A stretch of DNA of 64,000 bases from Colwellia psychrerythraea (GTDB lineage Bacteria; Pseudomonadota; Gammaproteobacteria; Enterobacterales; Alteromonadaceae). Under the pieces are notes generated by a model. The model did not search any database. It had not been told where the DNA came from and saw only the letters and a program-made list of their open reading frames with translations. The translations under genes were made by a program, and so were the position numbers. This document shows, one piece after another, positions 48,203 to 57,784 of the stretch. The stretch is from positions 48,516 through 112,515 of the forward strand of contig NZ_JQED01000008.1 of assembly GCF_000764225.1 (NCBI RefSeq), in the 5' to 3' direction. Every line of letters begins with the position of its first letter. The stretch's first letter is position 1.

Positions 48203-49093
48203 ATGCAATTATTTGTAGATGATCTTACCGTTATTGATTTCTCATACCTGTGTAAACAGCGCGGTATTGTGGGTGAGAGCTGGATTGTGGATGTGTTACT
48301 CGATGGATCGTTAAATGAAATGAGTATGGTGCTTGATTTTGCCGTAGTAAAAAAGCAAATCAAAGCCATTATAGATGATGCAGTTGATCACAAACTGTTA
48401 TTACCTATGCAAGAGAAAGCCTTGACCTTGGCAGAGTCGACACATAATGATGGTCATCAAACCGTTGATTTTATCAGTGATGTCGCAAGTTACTATCTGC
48501 AATCCCCGGCGAGTGCTTTTGCTACAATAGATTGTTTAACGATCACTATACCTGAAGTCACTAAACACTTAACTGCAATTATATTGGCTCACCTACCAGA
48601 TAATGTGCAAGGTTTAACCTTAGTTTTGCGCCCTGAAAATATCCCGACAGATTTTTATCATTATACTCATGGTTTAAAGTTACATGACGGAAATTGCCAA
48701 CGCATTGCACATGGTCATCGCTCTAAAATTCAAATTTTAGTTGACGATAAAAGAGACGCAACGCTTGAAGCTGCGTGGTGTCAACGATGGAAAGATATCT
48801 ATATTGCTAGCGAAGCGGACAGGATTTCTGTCAATGATATTCAATTATCTGCACAAGCAATGAACAATTTAATGCCCGATCACCAATATTTTAGTTACTT
48901 TGCACCTCAAGGTCGATTTGATATCGCCGTACAGAGCAAAGTACTTGATGTTGTTGATTGTGATTCAACGGTAGAATTATTAGCAGACTTCATTTTAAGA
49001 CAAATAAAAGCGCAATATACTGAACTTGCTAATAACGGTGTAAAAGTTATTGCTTATGAAGGTGTCGCTAAAGGGGCAATTGTTCATGGTTAA
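48203..49093 (+). CDS. 6-carboxytetrahydropterin synthase (QueD)-like protein, double length
   Basis: A 296-residue protein resembling two QueD/6-pyruvoyl-tetrahydropterin synthase half-domains in tandem. Residues ~8-75 carry the VLDGSLNEMSMVLDF...VDHKLLLP pattern. A later segment has CQRIAHGHRSKI, equivalent to the C..HGH zinc/active-site motif. QueD is normally ~120 residues, so this is an unusual long member with uncertain activity. Its 3' end overlaps the M23 peptidase gene by 8 bp. Confidence 0.72.
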   Translation: MQLFVDDLTVIDFSYLCKQRGIVGESWIVDVLLDGSLNEMSMVLDFAVVKKQIKAIIDDAVDHKLLLPMQEKALTLAESTHNDGHQTVDFISDVASYYLQSPASAFATIDCLTITIPEVTKHLTAIILAHLPDNVQGLTLVLRPENIPTDFYHYTHGLKLHDGNCQRIAHGHRSKIQILVDDKRDATLEAAWCQRWKDIYIASEADRISVNDIQLSAQAMNNLMPDHQYFSYFAPQGRFDIAVQSKVLDVVDCDSTVELLADFILRQIKAQYTELANNGVKVIAYEGVAKGAIVHG

Positions 49094-49925
49094 GCCAATT
49101 AGGAAAACCTTAATTTCTTTAGCACTTAGCACCAGTTTTGTTACTAGCGCTCTCGTATCGGCTGCACAAGAAATAGTATTAACAGGTGAAATTAAGCAGG
49201 GTGGTCTACTGGTAGGTAAAACCTTGGCGCAAAATACGGTGACCTTAAATGGCAAGCCGATCACCGTATCAAAATCTGGCTATTACACTTTTGGTTTTTC
49301 TCGGGACGATGATCAAAGTTACCAATTAGTTATCACTTCAGTTAATGGTGATCGGGTAGAGAAAACACTAAGCCCTGAAAAACGTAGTTATAATATTCAA
49401 CGGATTGAAGGCATTAAAAAAAGCATTATGCAGCCAAACCCAAAATCGGTTGCTAGGGCTAGACAAGATAGCAAACAAGTGAAAACTGCACGCAAAGTTG
49501 CCAGCTCACTTAACTATTTTGCCCAAGGGTTTATTCCACCGATTGAAGGTACCATTACTGGCGTTTATGGCAGTCAACGAGTATATAATGGTGTGCCTAA
49601 AAACCCTCATTTTGGTTTAGATTATGCGGGTAACACCGGTGATCCAGTAAAAGCACCGGCATCTGGTACAGTATTACTTTGGGTACCTGATATGTTTTAT
49701 TCCGGTGGCACCATGATTATTGATCACGGCCATGGTGTTAGCTCTACTTTTTTACATTTAAGTAACTCTTATGTAAAACAGGGCGATACAGTTGAACAAG
49801 GCCAAGTAGTTGCTGCCGTGGGTAAAAGTGGCAGAGCAACCGGACCTCATTTAGATTGGCGTATCAATTGGTTCAATGTGAAAATTGATCCGGCGCTGGT
49901 TTTAAAAGTAAAACCTCTTCATTAA
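49086..49925 (+). CDS. M23-family (LytM-type) zinc metallopeptidase
   Basis: I choose ATG 49086 (279 residues) because it follows AAAGGGG and gives a clean signal peptide. The C-terminal M23 domain has HFGLD (first zinc His and Asp), IDHGHG...FLHLS and GPHLDWRIN, the full ligand set. It probably cleaves peptidoglycan cross-bridges in the periplasm. It overlaps the QueD-like gene and is 38 bp before the SMC-like gene, so all may share a transcript. Confidence 0.88.
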   Translation: MVKPIRKTLISLALSTSFVTSALVSAAQEIVLTGEIKQGGLLVGKTLAQNTVTLNGKPITVSKSGYYTFGFSRDDDQSYQLVITSVNGDRVEKTLSPEKRSYNIQRIEGIKKSIMQPNPKSVARARQDSKQVKTARKVASSLNYFAQGFIPPIEGTITGVYGSQRVYNGVPKNPHFGLDYAGNTGDPVKAPASGTVLLWVPDMFYSGGTMIIDHGHGVSSTFLHLSNSYVKQGDTVEQGQVVAAVGKSGRATGPHLDWRINWFNVKIDPALVLKVKPLH

Positions 49926-49963
49926 TATTATCGACACTCACTAAATTTCCCTAAGGTTAAACT

Positions 49964-52900
49964 ATGGCAGAACATGGTTATTCGCTGCTACGCATTATTA
50001 TTATTGACAGTTTTTGGCAAGGACAAGTCAACGAGCTTGATTTAACGGGCCATACTCAGCTTGAAGGTACCAACGGCGCAGGTAAAACCTCATTAATGCG
50101 TTTGTTACCACTTTTTTATGGTATGCGACCAAGTGATATCGTCAGTAAAGTGGACCAAGCAAAAAACTTTGCTGATTTTTACTTACCACGAGAATCCAGT
50201 ATTTTAGTATACGAATATGCTAGACCGTTTGGGCAAACGTGCCAAGTATTAGCAACTAGTGATGGCAGAGGCGTGCACTTTAAATTTATAGATGGCGCAT
50301 ACGAAAGTCAGCATTTTATTTCTAGCACTGAAGCTAGCAAAGCTAAACCATTTACGATAAGTGAAATAGAAAGAAATTATCGAAATGTAGGTAAAGAAAG
50401 TTCAAAGTTTTTAGGTATAGATAAATATCGCCAAGTTATACAAAACTTACGCAGTGGTCGTAAACACAAAGAAATAAGAATACTACAAAATCGCTTTTCA
50501 TTTAGTGAACAATCATGTCCGCATATTGATAAAGTGATTAACGGTACAATAGAAAAAAATCTTGATTTTGAGGCGGTTAAACGTATGTTGGTGGCTATCG
50601 CTAGCGATCATCTTGCCCGTAATATCAGTGATGAAAAAGAGCAACTCAGCTTAAATAAAGCCGATATAACTAACTGGCTTGCCGATATTCAAGCCAGTCG
50701 CGCAATCAAAAAAGTGGCCGAAAAAATTTCAATTTGGCAAAGTGACTTTAACGTCTTTGCAAGTTTAGTCAACAAGTTACAACATCTTCATGCGGAAACA
50801 TTAGCACATCAAGAGCGCCTGGATGTGAAGCAACAACAACGCGATGAGCTTAAAAAAAGCAGTATTGCAAAACGCAATAATCTTGAAACTGAATTAACCA
50901 ATACTGTTGAACAATATCAAAAAGCATCGTCAGATCTTAATGCTAAAATTGAAGCCGATTTAAGTAAAATTGAATTACTCGACGATGATAAACTTAATTT
51001 TGATGATGATGATGCCAGTAGTTATCAAATTAAGGCCGACCAAGCACCACAAATTCAAGCAGAGCTAAACGAAGTCATTGCCGTGATTGAAGCCTTTGAA
51101 GGTAATATCACTAAAATAGGGCAGAAATTTGAGAAGCTCATTCAAAAGATTGAAGTAGAAAAACTTAAAGCTTTTAGTACTAATAAAGAACAATCTGCGC
51201 TGATAACGAGTCAGTCTAATACTCAGCTAGCGCATATCAATGAAGTTTTTCATCAGCAAGAACAATCACTCAATGCTCAACTTCATAAAGAAGAATTGAA
51301 GTTACAAAAAGATCAGCAATATTTACAGCACCAACAAAGTAATGCTCAACAACAGTTAACGCAGCCGATAATACCGGCACAATTAACTACTGATATTGAA
51401 GAAAACATCATAGCGCTGTCACAGGCTCAGCAAAGTTATAATCAATTGCTGCAACAAGAGTCAACGTTACAGAAACAGCAATACCAGTTAGATAAGCAAC
51501 AAGATCAGCAATTAACTCTGCGCAGCGAAGCGAATCGTTATCTTGAGCAATTACGACATGATTACCATCAAGTTGAATTACAATTATTACCACAAGCTGA
51601 CTCTTTACATCATTACTTGATCAACGAGCCACAAGCCCTTGGTTGGCAAAATACTATTGGCCGTTTACTGACAACAGAACAACTGTCACGATCGGATTTA
51701 AATCCGCAATGGTTAGAGAATAATAATACGCCCGCTAGCCTTTATGGCTTATCCATTGATTTACAACAATTGCCTTGTGACGATTCTTTATTTTTAGACG
51801 AAGCGCAGTTACGCGAAAAGCGCCAAGCAATAGAGAGCAAGTTACAAACGCAAACAGATAAAATTTCTCACCTTGATGAGCAGTTAAAAGCTATCGCGAA
51901 AGAAATTAATCAGTTAAAAGTAAGCGCTTCTGAGCACGCCCAAAGTGTAAATCAGAAAAAATTGACCATGGGCCAATTGCAAACACAACAAGAAAGCCTC
52001 GTGGTTAAAAAGCAATTAGCTATTAAAGCACATCGCCAAACGGTAGAAACACAGCTACAAAGCTTTAATCAACAATTAAAAGCTTTAGAAAAAAAGCAGC
52101 ACAGCTTTGAAGAAAATAAAGCAGAGCAACTTCATGAATTGACTAATGATAAATTAGAAAAGTGCATGGTAGTTGAAAGTGATAGAGACAATCAGTTAAC
52201 AATCTTAGCTGAGCAACTAGAAACTTTAAAAACCAGTGCTAAACAACGTACTTCTGCGCTTAAAAAGCAGCAAGCCAGCGATATTAAACACCTTGATCCT
52301 GAGGGTGAAGTCGATAAAAGTATTGCCAAGCGAGTACAGTTAGAGAAAAACCTTCAGCAATGTGCTGTGTTTGCCCAAAAAGCACGTGACTATCAAAGTT
52401 TTATTAATGAACGTTATTGCCATCGTGATGCGCTCGTTGAAGAAAACCAAAACAGAAAAATTGCCAAGCGAAATCTTGAGTCTAATTACGAAGACAGCAG
52501 TATTGAATTAACAACTAAAATTAATGACTTAAAACAGCTGATCAGAAAAAATAATCAAGAAAAACAAGCGACTGATGATTTATTGGTGCAACTTAATGAT
52601 AATAAACGTCTCTGTGAAATGTCGGCCATTGACAGTGAGTTGTCTGAGCAAGAACCAGCAAACCAAGCAGATTTAACGGTCAGTTTCTGTCATGACTTCT
52701 ATCAGCAATTTAAAACCATTGAAAAACGTTTGGCGACGCAATTAACTACCTTTAGCGAACGGTTTAGAAAAGACCACTCAAGCAGTGAGCTTTTTGAAAA
52801 CTGGCAAAAACTATTGCTCGATAACGATAGTTATTCGGGGGCTAAAGCGTTATTCAAGTACCGTGAACCCATTAGCGAGTTATTAAACAGTGCTGAGCAA

Positions 52901-53695
52901 AAGCAGCAAAGTACTTATCAACTAGTCACGGTTAATGCCACCATGATCAATGAGTTTTATCAGCATATTGAAAACTTTGGTCGACGCATTAAACAAATTG
53001 GCAAACAATTATCCACTAAGGTGACTGCTTTAGCGCATTTTGAAGCCTTAGCTGATATCAATGTCACCACTGTGATGAAACAAGAGGAGCTTGATTACTG
53101 GGGACCTTTGCAAAAATTTGCCGAAGTATTTGAGTTGTATAAAGACCAATTACGCGATGGTATAGGCGATGTGCCTGATGATTTAGTTTTTGCTATGCAA
53201 AAGCTGGCGAGTTACTTACCCAATGAAGGTTTTGTTTTAGCACATAATAATCTATTCGATTTAGAATTTACCATTGTCGAAAAAGGGCAAGTAAAACAGG
53301 CACGTAATGCGAAACAACTTAAAAAAGTGAGCTCAACAGGGTTATCATATCTTGCCATGTTGTCTTTATTCGCTGGCTTATTAGCCATGTTACGTGGTGA
53401 AAGCAAACATGCGAGTCAAATAATCTTACCTGTTGATGAGCTTGGTGAATTAGCGGCTGAAAATATCGACTTGTTATTACAAATGTTTAATGACAATCAT
53501 ATCAGCATGTTATCTGCATCACCGTCAACTGATAGGCATATTTTGTCTTTGTATAATCGCCATTATAAGTTAAAAGATAACAAAATTTATCATGCAGATA
53601 TTCCACAATCTCGTTTAGATGAGTTACTCGCACAGCGTAATCAATCGGTAACAAGTTCAGCAGAAGATAAAGCAGGGGAGCCGAGTCATGTTTAA
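49964..53695 (+). CDS. mksB: SMC-like condensin ATPase, MksB type
   Basis: A 1243-residue SMC-like ATPase. Walker A GTNGAGKT is at residues 35-42. The signature region is VSSTGLSYLAML and Walker B is ILPVDELGEL from about residue 1154. Between them are long coiled coils around a hinge region. The following MksE-like and MksF-like genes identify an MksBEF-type bacterial condensin for chromosome organisation. It overlaps the next gene by 8 bp. The related Wadjet JetC was considered, but no JetD nuclease is present. Confidence 0.8.
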   Translation: MAEHGYSLLRIIIIDSFWQGQVNELDLTGHTQLEGTNGAGKTSLMRLLPLFYGMRPSDIVSKVDQAKNFADFYLPRESSILVYEYARPFGQTCQVLATSDGRGVHFKFIDGAYESQHFISSTEASKAKPFTISEIERNYRNVGKESSKFLGIDKYRQVIQNLRSGRKHKEIRILQNRFSFSEQSCPHIDKVINGTIEKNLDFEAVKRMLVAIASDHLARNISDEKEQLSLNKADITNWLADIQASRAIKKVAEKISIWQSDFNVFASLVNKLQHLHAETLAHQERLDVKQQQRDELKKSSIAKRNNLETELTNTVEQYQKASSDLNAKIEADLSKIELLDDDKLNFDDDDASSYQIKADQAPQIQAELNEVIAVIEAFEGNITKIGQKFEKLIQKIEVEKLKAFSTNKEQSALITSQSNTQLAHINEVFHQQEQSLNAQLHKEELKLQKDQQYLQHQQSNAQQQLTQPIIPAQLTTDIEENIIALSQAQQSYNQLLQQESTLQKQQYQLDKQQDQQLTLRSEANRYLEQLRHDYHQVELQLLPQADSLHHYLINEPQALGWQNTIGRLLTTEQLSRSDLNPQWLENNNTPASLYGLSIDLQQLPCDDSLFLDEAQLREKRQAIESKLQTQTDKISHLDEQLKAIAKEINQLKVSASEHAQSVNQKKLTMGQLQTQQESLVVKKQLAIKAHRQTVETQLQSFNQQLKALEKKQHSFEENKAEQLHELTNDKLEKCMVVESDRDNQLTILAEQLETLKTSAKQRTSALKKQQASDIKHLDPEGEVDKSIAKRVQLEKNLQQCAVFAQKARDYQSFINERYCHRDALVEENQNRKIAKRNLESNYEDSSIELTTKINDLKQLIRKNNQEKQATDDLLVQLNDNKRLCEMSAIDSELSEQEPANQADLTVSFCHDFYQQFKTIEKRLATQLTTFSERFRKDHSSSELFENWQKLLLDNDSYSGAKALFKYREPISELLNSAEQKQQSTYQLVTVNATMINEFYQHIENFGRRIKQIGKQLSTKVTALAHFEALADINVTTVMKQEELDYWGPLQKFAEVFELYKDQLRDGIGDVPDDLVFAMQKLASYLPNEGFVLAHNNLFDLEFTIVEKGQVKQARNAKQLKKVSSTGLSYLAMLSLFAGLLAMLRGESKHASQIILPVDELGELAAENIDLLLQMFNDNHISMLSASPSTDRHILSLYNRHYKLKDNKIYHADIPQSRLDELLAQRNQSVTSSAEDKAGEPSHV

Positions 53696-54311
53696 AGAAA
53701 GTATTCAAAAGCTACTTTGTGGTGCTGTTATCTGTCAAACGGCACATGAAGATGAATATTTATACTTAAAAGCAGAAAGTCATAATGACAAAGTGAATGA
53801 TTTTCTGGCTAATTTAGATAGAAAATTAACCTATCTTGATAGTGCTGACGCCTACTACTGTACGTTTAATCAGGTTGATGAAAATAACCATCACGAACTC
53901 AGTGTTTTGTTCACTGAAATGCGCAGTACCTTTAGACCATTAGTAGAATTTTTAGATTTATTATTAACCGCAACGCAAGCTGATTTACCGATTCGTGCTA
54001 AGTCTGTTTTAAATATCAATGAATTGTTTGAACCCTTTGAACATGATCAAACTTTAAGTGAGCAACTACGCAGACTGACATCAATAAAGCCATTTAAAAC
54101 CAATAAAACTGAAACGCGTGAGCAATTAGTCATGGTTTTTCAAAAGCTTGAAGAGATGCATTATTTTGTTCGTAAAAATACGGGTAGCAGTCGCTATTAT
54201 GCCACAGCGCGCTTTGACTTAATTTATTTGCTGATTGAGTTTTTAAATGATGCTGAATTAATCTCTTTACCTGAGCAAGAAAAAAGCCAACAAGATGAGC
54301 TACTTTTCTAA
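53688..54311 (+). CDS. mksE: Condensin accessory subunit, MksE-like
   Basis: A 207-residue, mostly helical protein with winged-helix-like character. It is placed between the SMC-like ATPase and the kleisin-like gene, as MksE/MukE are in known condensins. Assignment rests mainly on size, order and overlap (8 bp with the ATPase, 1 bp with the next gene). Confidence 0.7.
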   Translation: MFKESIQKLLCGAVICQTAHEDEYLYLKAESHNDKVNDFLANLDRKLTYLDSADAYYCTFNQVDENNHHELSVLFTEMRSTFRPLVEFLDLLLTATQADLPIRAKSVLNINELFEPFEHDQTLSEQLRRLTSIKPFKTNKTETREQLVMVFQKLEEMHYFVRKNTGSSRYYATARFDLIYLLIEFLNDAELISLPEQEKSQQDELLF

Positions 54312-55570
54312 TGGCTGGTTTTGATTCTAATCAAGTAGCAAGCTTGCTCAGGCAAATTGGTGCGTACAATGAATTGTTATCTAATGCCTATGTGTATGGT
54401 TCGATAGCCAGTGACGATCAAGATGCTAACACGCTTAGTTTGTTACATAAATCTGGCTTGATCAGACCTGATGACTCACCTGGTGAGTACCGAGTAACAA
54501 CCGATCTTAAGCGCATGTTAAATCGACTAATGCGCAAGCAATCTAGTTATCGTCAACTGACTGATATGGGTAAAGTCATTGATGCAATTGATGAAGTCGT
54601 TATCGATTACCAACTGGCTATTACCTCGAAAGAACAAGAAGATGCTGAGTATTACTTAGATCAACTCGATGATTTGCTTTACGAAACAAAAGATAGTTTA
54701 AACAGTAACTTAGATAATATGCATTTTGCTATTGTCAGTCAGTTTGGTTTTGTAAGTAGTTTATCTAACAAAATACGTCAAAATGAACGTTACCTATCTC
54801 ATGCGCAGAAGTTACTAAATGAGTTGCAACAGATTGATCCACATGACTGTTATGAATGGCTCGATTGGTTAGCATGCCCAAATGAATTCGCGCGTAAAAT
54901 TACCAGTTTTGTTTACTGGTATAATCAAATATTGCCTAAGCTGCGTTTGATCATTGATAACATGCGCATTAGTTTATTTCGCTTACGCCGTGATGAAAAA
55001 CAAGCAAGTCAACTACGTAATATGGCTAGGTTTTTACGGAAACATCCAGAATTCACCCTTGATGAAAATCTTTTTGAGCAGCCAAATTTACCTGAAACAT
55101 TGAAGTATGCGCCACCCATGCCGCTTAAAAGTTATGTGGATACCAAGCAAACAAGCATTGAGCAACCTTTACTTGAATTGGTTCATTCTCTTCGTAAGCA
55201 AAGTATTGTCACTCCGATTAAAGCTAGAGAGACCAGCGAAGTTAGCGTTAAACCGATTGAAAGGTTATCTGTCGAAGAAGATTTTTTTGAGCAGCAAACC
55301 GAATTATTGTTTGAACGCGTGATTATTACGAGTAGCGCTATTTCAGCATTAAGCTTTTACCAAGAGCTACAAAATGCCTGGTTAGAGCAATCACAAACTA
55401 TTGCACCCAAAGCTTGGATTGAATTAGTCTTTAGTTGTTATTGTAAATTAACTAGCGCTCAGCAAAATGCGCTAAATATTAAAATGAAAGGCGTTGCAGT
55501 AAGCGGCACCACAGATAATTATAGTTATAGTGATGTTGTTATAGAATTAAAAACCGAACTAAGGGCCTAA
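54311..55570 (+). CDS. mksF: Condensin kleisin-like subunit, MksF-like
   Basis: A 419-residue helical protein with an N-terminal winged-helix-like region and a long central helical part, like the MksF/MukF kleisin that bridges the ATPase heads. It is the third gene of the cluster and overlaps the MksE-like gene by one base. The identity is inferred from context; sequence motifs for kleisins are weak. Confidence 0.68.
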   Translation: MAGFDSNQVASLLRQIGAYNELLSNAYVYGSIASDDQDANTLSLLHKSGLIRPDDSPGEYRVTTDLKRMLNRLMRKQSSYRQLTDMGKVIDAIDEVVIDYQLAITSKEQEDAEYYLDQLDDLLYETKDSLNSNLDNMHFAIVSQFGFVSSLSNKIRQNERYLSHAQKLLNELQQIDPHDCYEWLDWLACPNEFARKITSFVYWYNQILPKLRLIIDNMRISLFRLRRDEKQASQLRNMARFLRKHPEFTLDENLFEQPNLPETLKYAPPMPLKSYVDTKQTSIEQPLLELVHSLRKQSIVTPIKARETSEVSVKPIERLSVEEDFFEQQTELLFERVIITSSAISALSFYQELQNAWLEQSQTIAPKAWIELVFSCYCKLTSAQQNALNIKMKGVAVSGTTDNYSYSDVVIELKTELRA

Positions 55571-55672
55571 ACGAAAACAGTTAATGTTATTGTGCTTCTA
55601 CGTAACCTTAGTTAATTGGCTATACTGTAGAGGTATTGTAAGGTTAACAATTTCGATTTATAGGAGTCTGGT

Positions 55673-55885
55673 ATGTTCTTAAAAAATAGAAATAACGGCG
55701 ATATAGTTGATGTAGAAAGACTGAGTGATCTAACAAATTTATTTCATGATAAAGTGTTAGGTTGTTATCAAGTAGGTGAAGAATTACAAGATCCTGAAGA
55801 ATTCAATAAAGTGGATTTAATCTTTCTTTCTGGTGAAGAGTTACCTAAATGTTGGACTGATCCTAAATACCGAGAGCACCAATAG
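55673..55885 (+). CDS. Small conserved-looking protein, unknown
   Basis: A 70-residue acidic protein with the distinctive C-terminal stretch GEELPKCWTDPKYREH. TAGGAG precedes the ATG. Proteins of this kind occur in Alteromonadales without known function (recollection, not searched). A decayed second copy of its C-terminus lies at 57018-57064. Confidence 0.6.
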   Translation: MFLKNRNNGDIVDVERLSDLTNLFHDKVLGCYQVGEELQDPEEFNKVDLIFLSGEELPKCWTDPKYREHQ

Positions 55886-56000
55886 TTCCAATTGAGCAAA
55901 ATAAATGTTGATCTGCCTCATCAAAGTGTGACCCTTCATAATTAATTGTTCATGTTTAGCGTAAGATAATGGCCCTTATTTCATAAATTAAGTGGTTACC

Positions 56001-56567
56001 ATGAAAGTTGATCTAAATAGTCGTTACGGCTTAAACCCTGCGCACAGTGAAGTCGTTGAAGCGTGTAAACTTATTGAGCCGTGCGATACCTTAGATATGG
56101 GGTGTTCCAATGGCCGTAATGCGATTCACCTTGGCCAACTTGGCTTTAACGTTACCGCCATAGATACCAACCCCGGTGCCATTAATATGCTGCAAAGCAT
56201 AGTTAATGGAGAGGAGATGAGTAACGTTAAGGCTCAAGTGTATGATATTAACAATGCCAGTCTTAGTGAAGATTATGGCTTTATAAACTGCACTGTGACA
56301 TTAATGTTTGTCAATCCAGCGCGTATAAATGCAGTCATTGCTGATATGCAAGAGCATACTTTGGCTGGCGGTTATAACTTAATTGTTTGTGCCATGAGTA
56401 CTGAACAGCACCCGTGCCCAGTTGGTTTCCCATTTACTTTAAAAACAGATCAGTTACGTGAGGCTTATGCGGGATGGGAGCTGATTAAATACAATGAAGA
56501 TGTAGGCACTATGCACAATGGTGCTAAATTGCAGTTTGCAACACTACTAGCGCAAAAACCCAGTTAA
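56001..56567 (+). CDS. tehB: TehB-type SAM-dependent methyltransferase
   Basis: Read from ATG 56001 (188 residues); a GTG three codons earlier is less likely. Motif I is LDMGCSNGRNAIHL, and the opening RYGLNPAHSEVVEA matches TehB. E. coli TehB methylates tellurite and confers resistance. No tehA gene is adjacent, so a general detoxification role is possible. A terminator follows. Confidence 0.85.
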   Translation: MKVDLNSRYGLNPAHSEVVEACKLIEPCDTLDMGCSNGRNAIHLGQLGFNVTAIDTNPGAINMLQSIVNGEEMSNVKAQVYDINNASLSEDYGFINCTVTLMFVNPARINAVIADMQEHTLAGGYNLIVCAMSTEQHPCPVGFPFTLKTDQLREAYAGWELIKYNEDVGTMHNGAKLQFATLLAQKPS

Positions 56568-56599
56568 AAACTATTAGTACTCACCTCAACTCTTATAAC

Positions 56600-56622
56600 A
56601 AGCCTCATTATTGAGGCTTTTT
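56600..56622 (+). terminator. Terminator after the TehB-type gene
   Basis: Perfect 8-bp arms AAGCCTCA and TGAGGCTT with a 4-nt loop and a T run. Confidence 0.88.
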
Positions 56623-56760
56623 ATGTTGTTATCCAAGTTCCCATTCAGTGCATTTCTTTTTCCTGCTAACGTACAACAAACAAAGGCATTCAGCGTAGGA
56701 AAAATACCATAAACCGAACTAAACTTGTTTATGAAACACTTTTAAATAAGGATAGTGATC

Positions 56761-56979
56761 ATGAAAATGCAAGACATCCATAGTGAGATCCAACGGGGTA
56801 TTATTAATTACCTTTCCGTTCATCCAACGGCGTCAGCGTCAGCGCAACGTATTTGTAACCAATGGCTTGCCAATGAAAGGTACTCACATAATATTGCAGA
56901 AGTGCAAACTGCAATTGATGGTTTACTCGCCCAAGGTGAAATGCATAAACGAGCTGATACTGATATTTATACATTATAG
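56761..56979 (+). CDS. Small winged-helix-like protein, unknown
   Basis: A 72-residue protein from ATG 56761, preceded by AAGGATAG. The helical sequence (EIQRGIINYLSVHPTASASAQRICNQW, then AIDGLLAQGEMHKR and a final DIYTL strand) looks like a small winged helix. No family assignment. Confidence 0.5.
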   Translation: MKMQDIHSEIQRGIINYLSVHPTASASAQRICNQWLANERYSHNIAEVQTAIDGLLAQGEMHKRADTDIYTL

Positions 56980-57017
56980 TAAGAGATTTAACTCCTTTAA
57001 ACAGAGAGGGTTATTTG

Positions 57018-57064
57018 GCGTAATAGATGAACTACCTAGGTGTTGGACGGTTTCTAAATATTGA
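57018..57064 (+). pseudogene. Decayed C-terminal copy of the 55673-55885 gene
   Basis: The frame reads GVIDELPRCWTVSKY and stop, against LSGEELPKCWTDPKY in the intact gene. About three quarters of the bases match over the core. No start or upstream part remains, so it looks like a remnant of a duplication. Confidence 0.5.
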
Positions 57065-57276
57065 AAGTATCGATAAAGGATCATGGGTGTTAGAGACATA
57101 TTATCGTAACGTTGCTTGACCTTACCAACTAGCTACAATTTAAGCTTTAGTGTTTAACTAGCTTAACTGAATAATTATTGATCTACCTTAAGTTAACGGC
57201 GAATAGTTACTGTATAAAAATTAAGCGGCAAACTAAAATTTTAGTATTCCTTAAATATTTATTGTTAGGAGGGAAT

Positions 57277-57750
57277 ATGAAACATTTATTATTTTGTTTA
57301 TTTGCAATAGTTGCTGTTGGTTTATTCAGCTGTGACTTGGGGCCGAAATCACCTAAAGGGTTTAGTTTGCCTGAAGGAAATATTGATGAAGGTAAACTCG
57401 TATTTTTAAAATACCAATGTTTAGCATGTCATGTGCTAGAGGGATTAGAGCCGCAACCGGAGCAAGACAATAACCCTAAATTTTCAGTGTTCCTTGGTGG
57501 AAAAAATACCGAAGTGAAAACTTATGCGGATTTACTCACGTCAGTGATTAATCCATCTCATAAGTTTGCCAAGGGTTATATGCTTGATAGCATTCAAACT
57601 GAAGGGGTTTCTAACATGACCGTTTATAACGATGTGATGACAGTTACAGAATTAGTAAACTTAGTGACTTTTTTACAGTCAAATTACGAGCTAATTCCTT
57701 TTAAAAGAAGTGATTATCCTTATTATGGGTATAACGAGGGTGTAAAATAA
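57277..57750 (+). CDS. Lipoprotein cytochrome c
   Basis: Starting at ATG 57277, well placed after AGGAGGG, this is a 157-residue protein. It has a lipoprotein signal (LFSC, Cys19) and one heme-binding motif CLACH, with a likely distal Met downstream (in YMLDS or NMTVY). It should be a single-heme electron carrier on the periplasmic side. It lies 34 bp upstream of the universal stress protein gene, so the two may be cotranscribed. Confidence 0.8.
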   Translation: MKHLLFCLFAIVAVGLFSCDLGPKSPKGFSLPEGNIDEGKLVFLKYQCLACHVLEGLEPQPEQDNNPKFSVFLGGKNTEVKTYADLLTSVINPSHKFAKGYMLDSIQTEGVSNMTVYNDVMTVTELVNLVTFLQSNYELIPFKRSDYPYYGYNEGVK

Positions 57751-57784
57751 ATCAAATTCATTACTAATTAATGGGAGAGTAAAA

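Noticed and set aside
55571..56000. JetD/MksG nuclease completing a Wadjet defence system
   Set aside because: Only a 70-residue unrelated protein follows the MksF-like gene; no TOPRIM-type protein is present.
57178..57276. Extended N-terminus of the cytochrome lipoprotein
   Set aside because: The extra 33 residues would bury the lipoprotein signal; ATG 57277 has AGGAGGG just upstream.
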